A DNA stretch of 64,000 nucleotides from Elephas maximus indicus (lineage: Eukaryota > Chordata > Mammalia > Proboscidea > Elephantidae). The stretch covers positions 106,126,349 to 106,190,348 of the forward strand of contig NC_064821.1 in assembly GCF_024166365.1 (NCBI RefSeq), written 5' to 3'. Both the position numbers and the translations under genes were made by a program. The notes below the pieces were generated by a model, which worked only from the letters and a program-made list of their open reading frames with translations, was not told where the DNA came from and searched no databases. How positions within the stretch are numbered: the first letter of the stretch is position 1; each line of letters opens with the position of its first letter. Of this stretch, positions 54,215 through 64,000 are shown in pieces.

Positions 54215-57200
54215 CTCCACATATCTGGCAGTTTGTCATACTGTGGGGGCTTGCATGTTGTTGCGATGCTGGAAGCTATGCCACCAGTATTCGAATACCA
54301 GCAGGGTCATCCAAGGTGGACAGGTTTTAGCAAAGCTCCCAGACTTAGACAGACTAGGAAGGGCCCGGCAGTCTACTCCTGAAAAGAATTAACCAATGAA
54401 AACCTTACGAATAGCAGCAGAACATTGTCTGATATAGTACCAGAAGATGAGCCCTCCAGGCACTCAAAATACGACTGGGGAAGAGCTGCCTCCTCAAAGT
54501 AGAGTTGACCTTAATGACATGGATGGAGTCAAGCTTTCAAGACCTTCATTTGCTGATGTGGCACGACTCAAAATGAGAAGAAACAGCTGCAAACATCCAT
54601 TAATGATAAGAAGATGCAATGTACAAAATATGAATCAAGGGAAATTGGAAATCATCAAAAATGAAATGGGACACATAAACATCAATATCCTAGGCATTAG
54701 TGAGCTGAAATAGACTGATATTGGCCATTTTGAATTGGACAATCATATGGTCTACTATGCCAGGAATGACAACTTGAAGAGGATTGACATTGCATTTATT
54801 TTCAAAAAGAACATTTCAAGATGTATCCTAAAATACAACGCTGTCAGTGATGGGATAATATCCATACACCTACAAGGAAGACCAGTTAATATGACTATTA
54901 TTCAAATTTATTCATCAAACATTAAGACCAAAGATGTGGAAACTGAAGATTTTTACAAACTTCTGCAGCCAAATTGATCAAACATGAAATCAGGTTGCAT
55001 TGCTAACTACTGGTTATTGGAATGCACAAGTTGGAAACAAAGAAGAAGGATCAGTAGTTGGAAAATAAGGCCTTGGTGATAAAACGATGCCAGAGATCAC
55101 ATGATAGAATTTTGCAAGACCAACAAATTCTTTATTATGAATACTTTTTTTTCACCAACATAAACAGTGACTATACACATGGACCTCACCAGATGGACTA
55201 CACAGGAATGAAATCGACTACATCTGTGGAAAGGGACAATGGAAAAGCTCAATATCATCAGTTGGAACAAGGCCAGAGACTGTCTGTGGAATAGACCATC
55301 AACTGCTCATAAGCACATTCAAGTTGAAACTGAAGAAAATTAAAACAAGTCCATGAGAGCCAAAGTACAGCCTTGAGTATATCCCACCTGAATTTAGAGA
55401 TCATCTCAAGAATAGATTTGAAGCATTGAACACTAATGGCCGAAGACCAGACAAGTTTTGGAAGGACATCAGACATGAAGAAAGCAAGAGGTCATTAAAA
55501 GGACAGGAAAGAAGGAAAAGACCAAAATGGATGTCAGAAGAGACTCTGAAACTTGCTTTTGAAAGTCGAGTAGCTAAACCAAAAGGAAGAATTGATGAAG
55601 TAAAAGAACTAAACAGAAGATTTCAAAGGGCACCTGAAGAAGACAAAGTAAAGTATTATAAGGAAATATACAAAGAGCTGGAGATAGAAAACCAAAAGGA
55701 AAGAACACGCTCTGCATTTCTCAAGCTGAAAGAACTCAAGAAAAAATTCAAGCCTCAATTTGTAATAGTGAAGGATTCTATGAGGAAAATATTAAACAAT
55801 ACAGGAAGCATCAAAAGAAAAGAATACACATAGTCACTATACCAAAAAGAACTGGTCAACGTTCAACCATTTCAAGAGGTAGAATATGATCAGGAACCAA
55901 TGATACTGAAAGAAGTCCAAGCTGCACTGAAGGCATTGGAGAATCCAGTTGACAGAATACCAGTTGAGAGTTTCAACAAATGGACGCAGCACTGGACGTG
56001 CTAGCTCATCTATGCCAAGAAATTTGGAAGACAGCTACCTGGGCAACTGACTGGAAGAGATCCATATTTATGCCTATTCCAAAGAAAGGTGATCCAACCA
56101 AATGTGGAAATTATCAAACAATATCATTAATATCACATGCAAGAAAAATTTGCTGAAGATCATTCAAAAGCAGCTGCAACGGTATACCAACAGGGACCCG
56201 CCAGAAGTTCAGAGGATGTAGAACCAGGGATATCATCGCTGATGTCAGATGGATCCTGGCTGAAAGCAGAGAATGACGAAAAGATATTTACCTGTGTTTT
56301 ATTGACTATGCTAAGGCATTCAACTGTGTGGATTATAAGAAATCATAGATAACCATTGAGAAGAATGGGAATTCCAGAACACTTAATTGTGCTCATGAGG
56401 AACTTGCACATAGATCAAGAGGCAGTCGCTCAAACAGAACAAGTGGATACTGTGTGGTTTAAAGTCAGGAAAGGTATGGGTCAGAGTTGTATCCTTTCAC
56501 CAAACCTATTCAACCTGTATGCTGAGCAAATAATCCAAGAAGCTGGATTCTATGAACAGGAATGAGGCATCAAGATTGGAGGAAGACTCATTAACAACCT
56601 GCGTTATGCAGATGACACAAGCTTTCTTGCTGAAAGTGAAGAGGACTTGAAGCACTTACTAACGAAGATCAAAGGCCACAGCCTTCAGTATGGATTATAC
56701 CTCAACATATTGGAAACAAAAATCCTCATAACTGGACCAGTAAGCAACATCATGATAAACAGAGAAAAGATTCAGGCTGTCAAGGATTTCATTTTCCTTG
56801 GATCCACAAACAACACCCATGGAAGCAGCAGTCAAGAAATCAAAAAATGCATTGCATTGGACAAAGCTGCTGCAAAAGACCTCTTTAAAGTGTTAAAAAG
56901 CAAAGATGTCACCTTGAAAACTAAGGTGTGCCTGACTCAAGCCATGGTGTATTCAGTCACCTCATATGCATGTGAAAGCTGGACAATGAATAAGGAAGAC
57001 CGAAGAAGAATTGACACATTTGAATTGTGATGTTGGTGAAGAATATTGAATAAACCATGTACCATTAAAAGAATGAACAAATCTGTCTTGGAAGAAGTAC
57101 AATCAGAATGTTCCTTAGAAGCAAGATGGTGAAACTACGTCTCATATTCTTTGGATATGTGGTGAGGAGGGATCAGTCCCTGGAGAAGGACTTCATGCTT

Positions 57201-57387
57201 GGTAAAGTAGAGGGTCAATGAAAAAGAGGAAGACCCTCAATCAGATAGATTGACACAGTGGCTACAACAATGGGCTCAAGCATAACAATGATTGTGAGGA
57301 TGGCACAGGACCAGGCAGTGTTTCATTCTGTTGTACATAGGGTTGCTATGAGTTGGAGCTGGTTTGACAGCACCTAACAACAAAAAC
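54215..57387 (+). mobile_element. Full-length RTE LINE
   Basis: 3,173 bp from 5' UTR (ctccacatatctggcagttt) to the terminal cacctaacaacaaaaac, flanked by an 11-bp TSD tttctgggctc / tttctgagctc (54204-54214, 57388-57398) inside L1 ORF2; the L1 sequence is collinear across it. The length matches a complete RTE. ORF2 is broken by stops and frameshifts, so it is not autonomous now. Confidence 0.93.
54447..57030 (+). pseudogene. RTE ORF2 (endonuclease-reverse transcriptase) pseudogene
   Basis: Pieces in order. 54447-54713: N-terminus with ADVARLKMRRN, reaching the endonuclease motif NILGISELK and then an in-frame TAG. 54735-54977: APE-type endonuclease middle (VYYARNDNL, SIHLQGRPVNMTIIQIYS). 55426-55833: lysine-rich linker. 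56137-56565: reverse transcriptase, with motif A read as DYAKAFN and RMGIPEHLIVLMRNLHIDQE. 56605-56616: the catalytic YADD box, intact. 56647-57030: C-terminal KSKDVTLKTKV. Pieces lie in different frames. In RTEs this protein nicks DNA and reverse-transcribes the element RNA. Confidence 0.88.
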
Positions 57388-57981
57388 TTTCTGAGCTCTC
57401 TATTTGATCTTTTATTCTACAGGCAATACTACACTAATTTCTGTATTCCTCATACCCAATGGAGCAAATCCTCCCACTATTCTTCATCAACAGTGTCTTG
57501 GCTATTCTTGAATGTTTGCTTTAACATATGCATTTAAAATAATTTTTTCAAGTTCTACTAAAAAAAAAAATCCTGTTGGGATTTCATTTGGGAAAGCTTT
57601 GCTCCCATAGATCACTTTGGAAAGAAATAACATATTTACAATATCTTATTGTGCAATTGGGAACATGGCATATTCCTCTATTTATTTAGACATTCTTTGA
57701 CAAAATATTGTTGTTTTCTTAGTCTTGATGTTACAAGAAAAGCATTTTTATATTTTATTTTATTATCGAGGTTGACAATTTAAAAAAAAAGTAACATTTT
57801 TGTATATTGACCTCGTATCCAGTGATCTGCTAAATTCACTTTTTTACCAAATAATTCATACGTAGATTATCTTTGATTTTCTGCCTACTCAGTAGCCGTG
57901 GCATGTGCAAATAATGAGAGTTTATTTCTTCCTATCCAATCCTTATGTCTTTTTTTTTTCTTGCGTTCTCACACTCGTTAA

Positions 57982-58165
57982 CCCAAACCAAATACCAAAC
58001 TTGTTGCTGAGGAGTTGATTATGATTCATGGCAACTCCATTTTGTTACAGAGTAGAACTGCTCAGTAGCATTTTCTTGGCTTATGGAAGCAGACCACCAG
58101 GCCTTTCTCCTGCAGTATCATTGGGTGGGTTTGAACTCCCAGCCCTTAGATTAGCAAACTTCACC
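57982..58165 (-). mobile_element. AfroSINE in L1
   Basis: Antisense and diverged: ttgctgaggagttgattatg, gcatttt-ttggcttatgg region, cagaccaccaggcctttctc, gattagcaaacttcaccacc. Confidence 0.85.
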
Positions 58166-59357
58166 ACCCACACTAGATAGGACTAGTACAACCTTGAGTA
58201 AAACCAGTGAGAGTAGACATCCCTGTGTTGTTCCCAATCTCAAAGGGAAACTTTTAACATTAAGTATGGCAGTTGCTATTGGTTTAATGTAGCTATACAA
58301 AAAGCTACTCTTTTTCTGAGTAAGGAAGTTCATTCACATTCCTAATTTGCTAGGATTGTATTTTTTAATCATGAACAAATGTTGAATTTTATTGTTATCT
58401 TTTTCTGCCACTGTTTAGATGATCATATGATTTGTTTTATTCAGTTAATGTAGCATATTGGTTGAGTTTTGAAAGTTAAACCAATCTTGAATTCCTGTAA
58501 TAAACTAAATTTGGTCATGATTTATTATCCACTTATATATTGCTAAATTTTCTTCGATAATATTTTGTTGAGTTTTTGCATGGACGTTCATAAATGAGAT
58601 TGGTGTGTGATTTTTTTAAACTGTCCTCATCAGGTTTTGTATTAAGATTATGCTGGCCTCATTAATCAAATAGGGTAATGTACCCCTTTTCTTTTTCTAT
58701 TTTCTGAAAAGGTTTTTGGAAGATTGGTGTTATTTTTTCTTTAAATGATAGGTAGAATTTTCTGGGGAAGTCATCTAGGTCTAGATTTCTTTTGTGAGGT
58801 TTTTAATGATAGCTTCAATTTCTCTAATAATTATCAAACTATTCATATTTTGTCTTCCTGCTTATCCATTTTGACAAGTTGTTTTTCATGGAATTTGTCT
58901 ATTTCATCTAAATTTTCAAATGTGTTTGCATAAAGTTATTCATAATATCTTTTTTAATTTTTTTAATGTGTGTAGTATCTGTAATCATGTCCCCTTTATC
59001 ATTCCTGACATTGCTTATTTGTGTTTTCTCTTTTTGTGTGTTTTTCAGTCTCATGAGTTTATCAATTTCACTAGCTTTTTCAAATAAATTTTGGGATTTG
59101 TTTATCTTTCTATCTTTAATTTATATTTTATTAATTTCTGTTCTTTTATTACTTTCTGCCTTACAACTTACTTGAGTTTAATTTTCTGTTTCTTCCTTAA
59201 ATTCTTAAGATGGATGATTAGCTCACTGATTTTCAGTCTTCTTTTCTAATATATGCATTTAAAACTACAAATTTCCGTCTAGGCATGGCTTTAGCTGTAT
59301 CCCACAAGCTTTGATACATAGTGTTCCATTATTTTTCAGTTAAAATTATTTTCTAAT

Positions 59358-59604
59358 AGCTTCTTGGCTCAAGTAGACACCTGAGACTATGTGGGTAGCT
59401 CCTGTCTGGAGGAGAGATGAGAAGGCAGAGGGGGACAGAAGTTGGTTGAATGGACACGGGAACACAAGGTGGAGAGGAGGAGTGTGCTGTCTCACTAGGG
59501 GGAGGCCAGCTAGGAGTACATAGCGAAGTGTGTATAAGTTTTTGTATTAGAGACTGAACTGATTTGTAAACTTTCACCTAAAGCACAATGAATTTTTTTT
59601 TAAT
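59358..59604 (+). mobile_element. L1 3' end, afrotherian type, in old L1
   Basis: Sense: gacacctgagactatgtggg, ggtggagaggaggagtgtgc, gatttgtaaactttcaccta, aagcacaatgaatttttttt. Perfect 12-bp TSD ttattttctaat at 59346-59357 and 59605-59616. Confidence 0.93.
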
Positions 59605-60165
59605 TTATTTTCTAATTTCTATTTTAATTTCTTCTTTGAACTACGGGTTTATAGAACTATATTTCTTAATCTCTAGATATTTTCAGATTTTCTAGCTAAC
59701 TTTATTATTTATTTCTAGCTTAATTGCATGGTAGGAAATTTTTGAAACTTTCGAGACTTTATGGTGCAGCAAGTTTTGTATGTACTCAGGGAAAAATGTG
59801 TATTTTGCCCTTATTGGGTGCTTTATTCTATGCATGTTCATTAAAATGTGAAAATAATGTTGCTCAGTCCTCTATATTCTCACTGATTTTTGGTCTAGTC
59901 CTTCTACAAGATACTGAGAGAGGCCATTAAGATGTTCCACTATGATTATGAGCTGGTCTCTTTCATCTTTAGGTTTTGTCAATCTTTTCTTTATATATTT
60001 TTGTTCTAAGTTATTAGGTACATACACGTTTCCTATGAATTACATATTTTGGTAATACAAAATGTCTCTCTTCATCTCTAGTAATGCTTTATAAGGCCTG
60101 TAGCTATATTAGTTAGATAGATGTACAAGTCTCCCCCATTCATTTTTTTAATTAAATAATTTATG

Positions 60166-60770
60166 TTGTCTTTTTTTTTCTTATTATGAAAGTTAAACAT
60201 CCTCACTGTCAAAAATTTATAAAATATAAACATTAACTGTAATAAAATAAAAATCACTTGTAACAAACAATAAAGGAGACTTTGGAGGAAGCATGGCTGG
60301 GCAATGTGTCGATTTGGACGCCTAGTATCCAGAACTGTGAGAAAGTAAATTTCTGGTCTTATAAAAAAAAAAAAAAATCACTTGTAATTTCACCATTCAG
60401 AAATGTATTTCCAACTTTTCTTTTTTCTATGCATATCTATATTTTTAACAAAAATGAGATCACACTGTACTTATTATTTCAAAATATATTTATTTTATGT
60501 ATCACAAACATCTTAATAGTCACATACTATTTTAGTGTATGTGTATATATATTTTTTTATGTACCATAGTTCATTTAACCAATTATCTGAATTGGATATC
60601 AAAATTTTTCCAATTATTCGACGTTATAAAACCATCACAAACATTTAAACAGTTCATGATTATTTCCTCAGGATAAAGTCCTAAAATTGGAATTGCTTGT
60701 CAGAAGATATGTGGTTCTCCAGAAAAGCATTATCAATTTACACTTCTACCAGCAGTGTTTGAAAGTTATG
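60166..60770 (-). mobile_element. Second L1 fragment, old
   Basis: Antisense L1-like: aaaaatgagatcacactgta, gtaccatagttcatttaacc, ccaattattcgacgttataa, attggaattgcttgtcagaa. A retrocopy interrupts it at 60264-60375. Confidence 0.7.
60264..60375 (+). mobile_element. Polyadenylated retrocopy with LTR-derived tail
   Basis: A 112-bp insert ending tatccagaactgtgagaaag, taaatttctggtcttat and an A run of about 14. That end matches the 3' end of MaLR LTR transcripts. Its first 50 bp (aggagactttggaggaagca) are not recognised. Perfect TSD aatcacttgtaa at 60252-60263 and 60376-60387. Confidence 0.8.
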
Positions 60771-61194
60771 TTGCCGCATTCCTAAAATCATATTAGAACG
60801 TCTAAACAATTAGTTCCAATACCAACATAGATGAGATTCATTATTTTAAAGCAATCCTTTCAAGTTCTCTGTTCTGTCTTTTGCCATCATTGTGACTTCT
60901 ATCTCCTTCTTGCTCTGTAAGATAGGACACCATCTTGGGGACTGGAGAGATTTAGGGCTTAGAAATTGGAGCCTAACCATTTCCTCTATTGGTGGATCTG
61001 TACAAAACTGGCTTATTGAGATCACCAAGGACAATGACTGACTTCCAGCCTTCCAGTGGTCAAAGTATGGCTCCTCCTTCTGGTTGGGTACCCACATAAC
61101 CTCTATTAAAAGGCAGAGAAAATAAATGAGTAGAAAACCGCTTTCTGCAATCTAGGCAACCTAGAAATTACTGTAAGACCTAAGCAACACTCTA
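60771..61194. other. Unassigned sequence
   Basis: Nothing recognised; the 83-codon minus-strand frame at 60846-61097 has no domain I recognise. Confidence 0.4.
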
Positions 61195-61905
61195 AAATAG
61201 ACAACGTCAGGCTTAAATTCCCCATTACCTTCAAAATAGAATCCAAACTCCTTAACAAGGCCTTTAGAGATCTGACCTATGCCTACCTCTCCTGCCTGCC
61301 TTTTCTCCTTTCCCAGCCTTTTGCCTTAACAGCCAGCAATCTTGACCTCAGATAAACCAAAAAACAAAACCCATTGCCGTTGAATGGATTCCGATTCCTA
61401 GTGACCCTACAGGAGAGAGCGGAACGGCCCCATAGGGTTTCCAAGGCTGTAATATTTACAGAAGCAGACTGCCACATCTTTCTCCTGTGTTCGAACTTCT
61501 GACCTTACAATCAGCAGCTGAGTGTTTAACCAGGGCTCTAGTTCAGATAGAGAGAGCTTTCCCTCTTCTTCTCCCCTATACCATGGATACACAGGGTCCT
61601 TTGCATGGAGTGCCCTTCTTCTGCTATTCACTACTAGCTCCTATTTAGCCTTCCAAGTTCAGCTCAGAGATCACCTCCACTAGGAAAACTCCTGTGACTC
61701 CCACAGCCTGGCACAGGTGTAACTCCTATCTTTTAACATGTCAAGTTAATTTCCGTCACACACCTCTCACTCTGTGCTGTACTCCTCTCTTGCATGTCAG
61801 TGTCCTCCACTACATGTTGTCAGGGACTATGTCTTAGTTCTCCTTCTACCCTGAGCACTGCACCTGCAAAACACCAGGTGCTGGATAAATGCTCGTTAAA
61901 TTACG
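61195..61905 (+). repeat. L2 LINE 3' end, split by a SINE
   Basis: Sense L2: tccaaactccttaacaaggc, agagatctgacctatgccta; then cctttgcatggagtgccctt, ttcagctcagagatcacctc, aaacaccaggtgctggataa. Confidence 0.85.
61352..61545 (-). mobile_element. AfroSINE in L2
   Basis: Antisense: cattgccgttgaatggattc to gtttaaccagggctc, longer form (atatttacagaagcagactg). Flanks share tcagata. Confidence 0.92.
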
Positions 61906-62195
61906 CCATTTCCTTCCCTGTAGCCATTCTTTCACTCCATTCCCCCAAATCCAGGAGTTTTTGTATTAAAGAAAAGACAACCTAAGGTAATAGTAGAATG
62001 TAGTTGCATACCGTTCTATAATTTTAAAACCAGGAAAAATACAAGTAATCAAAAGCCAAGGCCCCCCCCTTTTTTTTTTTGGTGAATTTCAGGGAGATGG
62101 GGTGATTTGTCCAAGTGATACTGTAGAACTAGAAGGAGAAAGCAGGTCTTCAGATTTCTAGGCAAATATTTGGTGGTGGTGCTGTTGTTAGTGGC
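61906..62195. other. Mostly unassigned
   Basis: An antisense MIR-like scrap at about 62090-62165 (ggggtgatttgtccaagtga) after a C run and T run at 62063-62080. Confidence 0.42.
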
Positions 62196-62239
62196 CACTG
62201 AGTCAATTGCAACTAATGGTGACCTCATGTGCAGAGTAG
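62196..62239 (-). repeat. SINE or RTE 3' scrap
   Basis: Antisense end only: gttgttagtggccactgagt, caattgcaactaatggtgac. A short truncated insertion next to RTE unit C. Confidence 0.7.
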
Positions 62240-62248
62240 AACTAATAT

Positions 62249-62675
62249 GTTGTTGTTAGGTGTGGTCCAATTGGTTCTAACTCATAGCAACCCCATGTAC
62301 AATAGAACAAAACACTGCCCGGTCCTGTGCCATCCTCACAACGGTTGTTATGTTTAAGCCCATTGATGCAGCCACTGTGTCAACCCATCTCATTGAGGGT
62401 CTTTCTCTTTTTCCCTTACCCTCCACTTTACCAAGCATGATGTCCTTCTCCAGGAACTGGTCCCTCATAACATGTCCAAAGTATTAGGAAACGAAGTTTC
62501 CTCATCCGTGCTTCTAAGGAGCATTCCGGCTATACTTCTTCCAACACAAATTTGTTCATTCTTTTGGCAGTCCATGGTAACCCTGCTGGTATTTGAAAGC
62601 CAGTGGCATAGCTTCCAGCATCACAGCAACATTCAAGCCGCTACAGTATGACAAACTGGCAAATGTGTGGGGCAA
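62249..62675 (-). mobile_element. Internally deleted RTE unit C
   Basis: Left 62249-62577: RTE 3' end (ggtcctgtgccatcctcaca to ttggcagtccatgg). Right from 62578: RTE 5' UTR (ccctgctggtatttgaaagc, gtggcatagcttccagcatc). The junction sits at ccatgg, present in both RTE ends. Perfect 9-bp TSD aactaatat at 62240-62248 and 62676-62684. Confidence 0.9.
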
Positions 62676-62684
62676 AACTAATAT

Positions 62685-63284
62685 ACTTCCCACTAAATTA
62701 AAGATTTTAGAAGCAAAAGCCCAGAGGAAATAGTATTCAGCTCACCAGAAGGAATCACTAATGGCAGAGTTTCAGATGCTCTGGCCCCTGTACTAGGGAA
62801 ATAGCTGGTGTCTCTCAACTTATGCCACAAACATGGACCTAGACTGAGGAATGGGAAAATCTACAATACCAACATGGTGAAAAAGACCGTGGTTCATTGT
62901 CTTTTTTATAAAGACAACTCTGTTCTATGTTCATTATTGTACATCCTGTTTAAGGTGGTATAGCCTAATTTTGGTCTTTTTGAAGATAGAGCAGCAGAAA
63001 AAAGCAACAAATGCTTTTTAAGCTAGATATAGGTATTAATGTAGTTAAGGTTTACTGTTCTCGGAGTTTGTTCATTTGTTCGTTCGTTCGTAGATTGACT
63101 CTGTGGAAAATAGCAGATATCTGCTTCCGGAATGTATCATGACGTAAGGTGATAAAATCAACAAAGATATCTACCTGCCAACTGCCTTTTATAACTTCTA
63201 TTGTGTTATTTTAGCTTTGTTTCTAATATTATTAGAAAATAAAATATTTAGAAATATTCTATTACTAAGGCCCTGGCTTAGCCC
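62685..63284. other. Unique sequence
   Basis: No transposon or exon recognised; a short TTCG tetranucleotide run at about 63077-63091. Confidence 0.42.
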
Positions 63285-63510
63285 AACAGGGCAGTATAGT
63301 GCAGCTATTGACAGTTTGGTCTCTGGAGTCAGATTGTCTGAGTTTTGATCTGTGATTTCTAGCTAGCTTAGAGTAAATTACTTAACATCTCATGATAATA
63401 GTACACACTTCAGGTGGTTGTTGCCGGGATTAAATGAGATAATACCTGTAAAGTACACAGAACAATGCCTGGCACATGGCAAGGCTTAGAGTCAGTTATT
63501 ATAATGGGGA
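63285..63510 (+). repeat. MIR SINE, well preserved
   Basis: Sense MIR from the head (cagtatagtgcagctattga, ggtctctggagtcagattgt) through gattaaatgagataatacct to acaatgcctggcacatggca. Confidence 0.93.
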
Positions 63511-64000
63511 CTCTCTAAATAAATGCATGTTGAAAATAATCAACAGACCCATCCTGGGGGTGAGAGTTAACCACTACCTGCCCCAAAACGCAAAGTTCCA
63601 GCTACTGGAATAATTTTAGAGAATGGAGTGTATCCCCACTGACTTTCTATAATTTTATACGCCACACCAGGCCTCTGAAAGAAAACTTGATGAAATACAA
63701 GCATTAAACGTTATCATGTAACCATCCGTAAATTCTGGATTTCCACAAAGCAGTTCTTCCAAATTGTAATTAAGGGTTTGAAAGTCAAATGATTTAAGTG
63801 CTAGTTTTAATTACCGCTTGGTGAACTTTAGTGTGTTAGAATTGTCACAACTTTCCTTAAGGATTACTCTGAAGCCAGGCAGTACAGTGGGAAATTATTA
63901 ACTCCTACTTTGGTACAGCAATTATCTGCATTACAAGGTTTATGCAATTAGCTGTTTAAGATGTCATTATATTTTGCCATCTGGTACACAGGAGTTTATG
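63511..64000. other. Unique sequence
   Basis: No transposon or exon recognised; AT-rich toward the window end. Confidence 0.42.

Larger units (their letters stand above)
51370..60160 (-). mobile_element. Long old L1 LINE, heavily interrupted
   Basis: Antisense L1 from 3' UTR (ccattttattatgaaataaa) through ORF2 (gaatcatatagtatatatta; gtcaaactgttttccatagt; ccatatatgcatgggtcttt; gactccctgtgttgttccca-type block as gtagacatccctgtgttgtt; ctaggcatggctttagctgt). Host of six AfroSINEs, a tRNA pseudogene, a full-length RTE and an L1 tail. Without these about 4.2 kb of L1 remain; all frames are broken. Confidence 0.85.

Noticed and set aside
1-64000. A new defence, biosynthetic or other multi-gene system
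   Set aside because: No intact coding gene or cluster was found on either strand; apparent frames are explained by LINE, SINE, LTR and Tigger relics or are short chance frames.

Overview
The window looks like nuclear DNA of an afrotherian mammal, most probably an elephant. The evidence is a very high density of AfroSINE copies (tRNA-like head, tail ending near a GGGTTTGG or AACAAC motif), a full-length RTE-type LINE, 3' ends of an elephant-type L1, and old mammalian repeats (MIR, L2, MaLR LTRs, Tigger). This assignment is inference from repeat families; no gene fixes the species. I found no intact protein-coding gene and no recognised exon. Nearly every open reading frame is short and lies inside a repeat.

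Layout. 1-2041: RTE LINE fragment on the minus strand. 2048-7150: MIR, L2 and AfroSINEs with unique gaps. 7150-11600: an L1 fragment carrying a SINE and a Tigger element, a second Tigger copy split by a SINE, a chimeric inverted duplication, and an internally deleted RTE unit. 11875-17500: L2 and MIR fragments hosting a tRNA-Gly-headed SINE, a solo LTR and a second deleted RTE unit. 18160-21190: mostly unique. 21195-25324: L1 tail, SINE cluster, and a tRNA-Gly SINE split by a solo LTR. 25341-27620: almost repeat-free island. 28112-34940: RTE and SINE insertions in old L2/MIR. 34960-37600: L2 hosting a likely L1 3' transduction, an L1 tail, an MLT1-type LTR and a tandem duplication. 37860-50900: MIR/L2 with SINEs and L1 tails between unique stretches. 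51370-60160: one long old minus-strand L1 broken by AfroSINEs, a tRNA-Pro pseudogene, a full-length RTE (54215-57387) and an L1 tail. 60166-64000: L1, L2, MIR, a polyadenylated LTR-tail retrocopy and a third deleted RTE unit.

How the parts relate. The autonomous RTE, its internally deleted derivatives, the tRNA-Gly-headed SINE and the older AfroSINE subfamily share 3' sequence (gtcgccatgagt core, then taacaac repeats). This fits one RTE machinery mobilising all of them. Target-site duplications (TSDs) could be read by eye for many insertions, giving a nested relative chronology: MIR, L2 and old L1 first, then Tigger and MaLR, then RTE, AfroSINE and recent L1. No bacterial-style system, CRISPR array or new enzyme system is visible; the notable content is mobile-element biology and local rearrangement.
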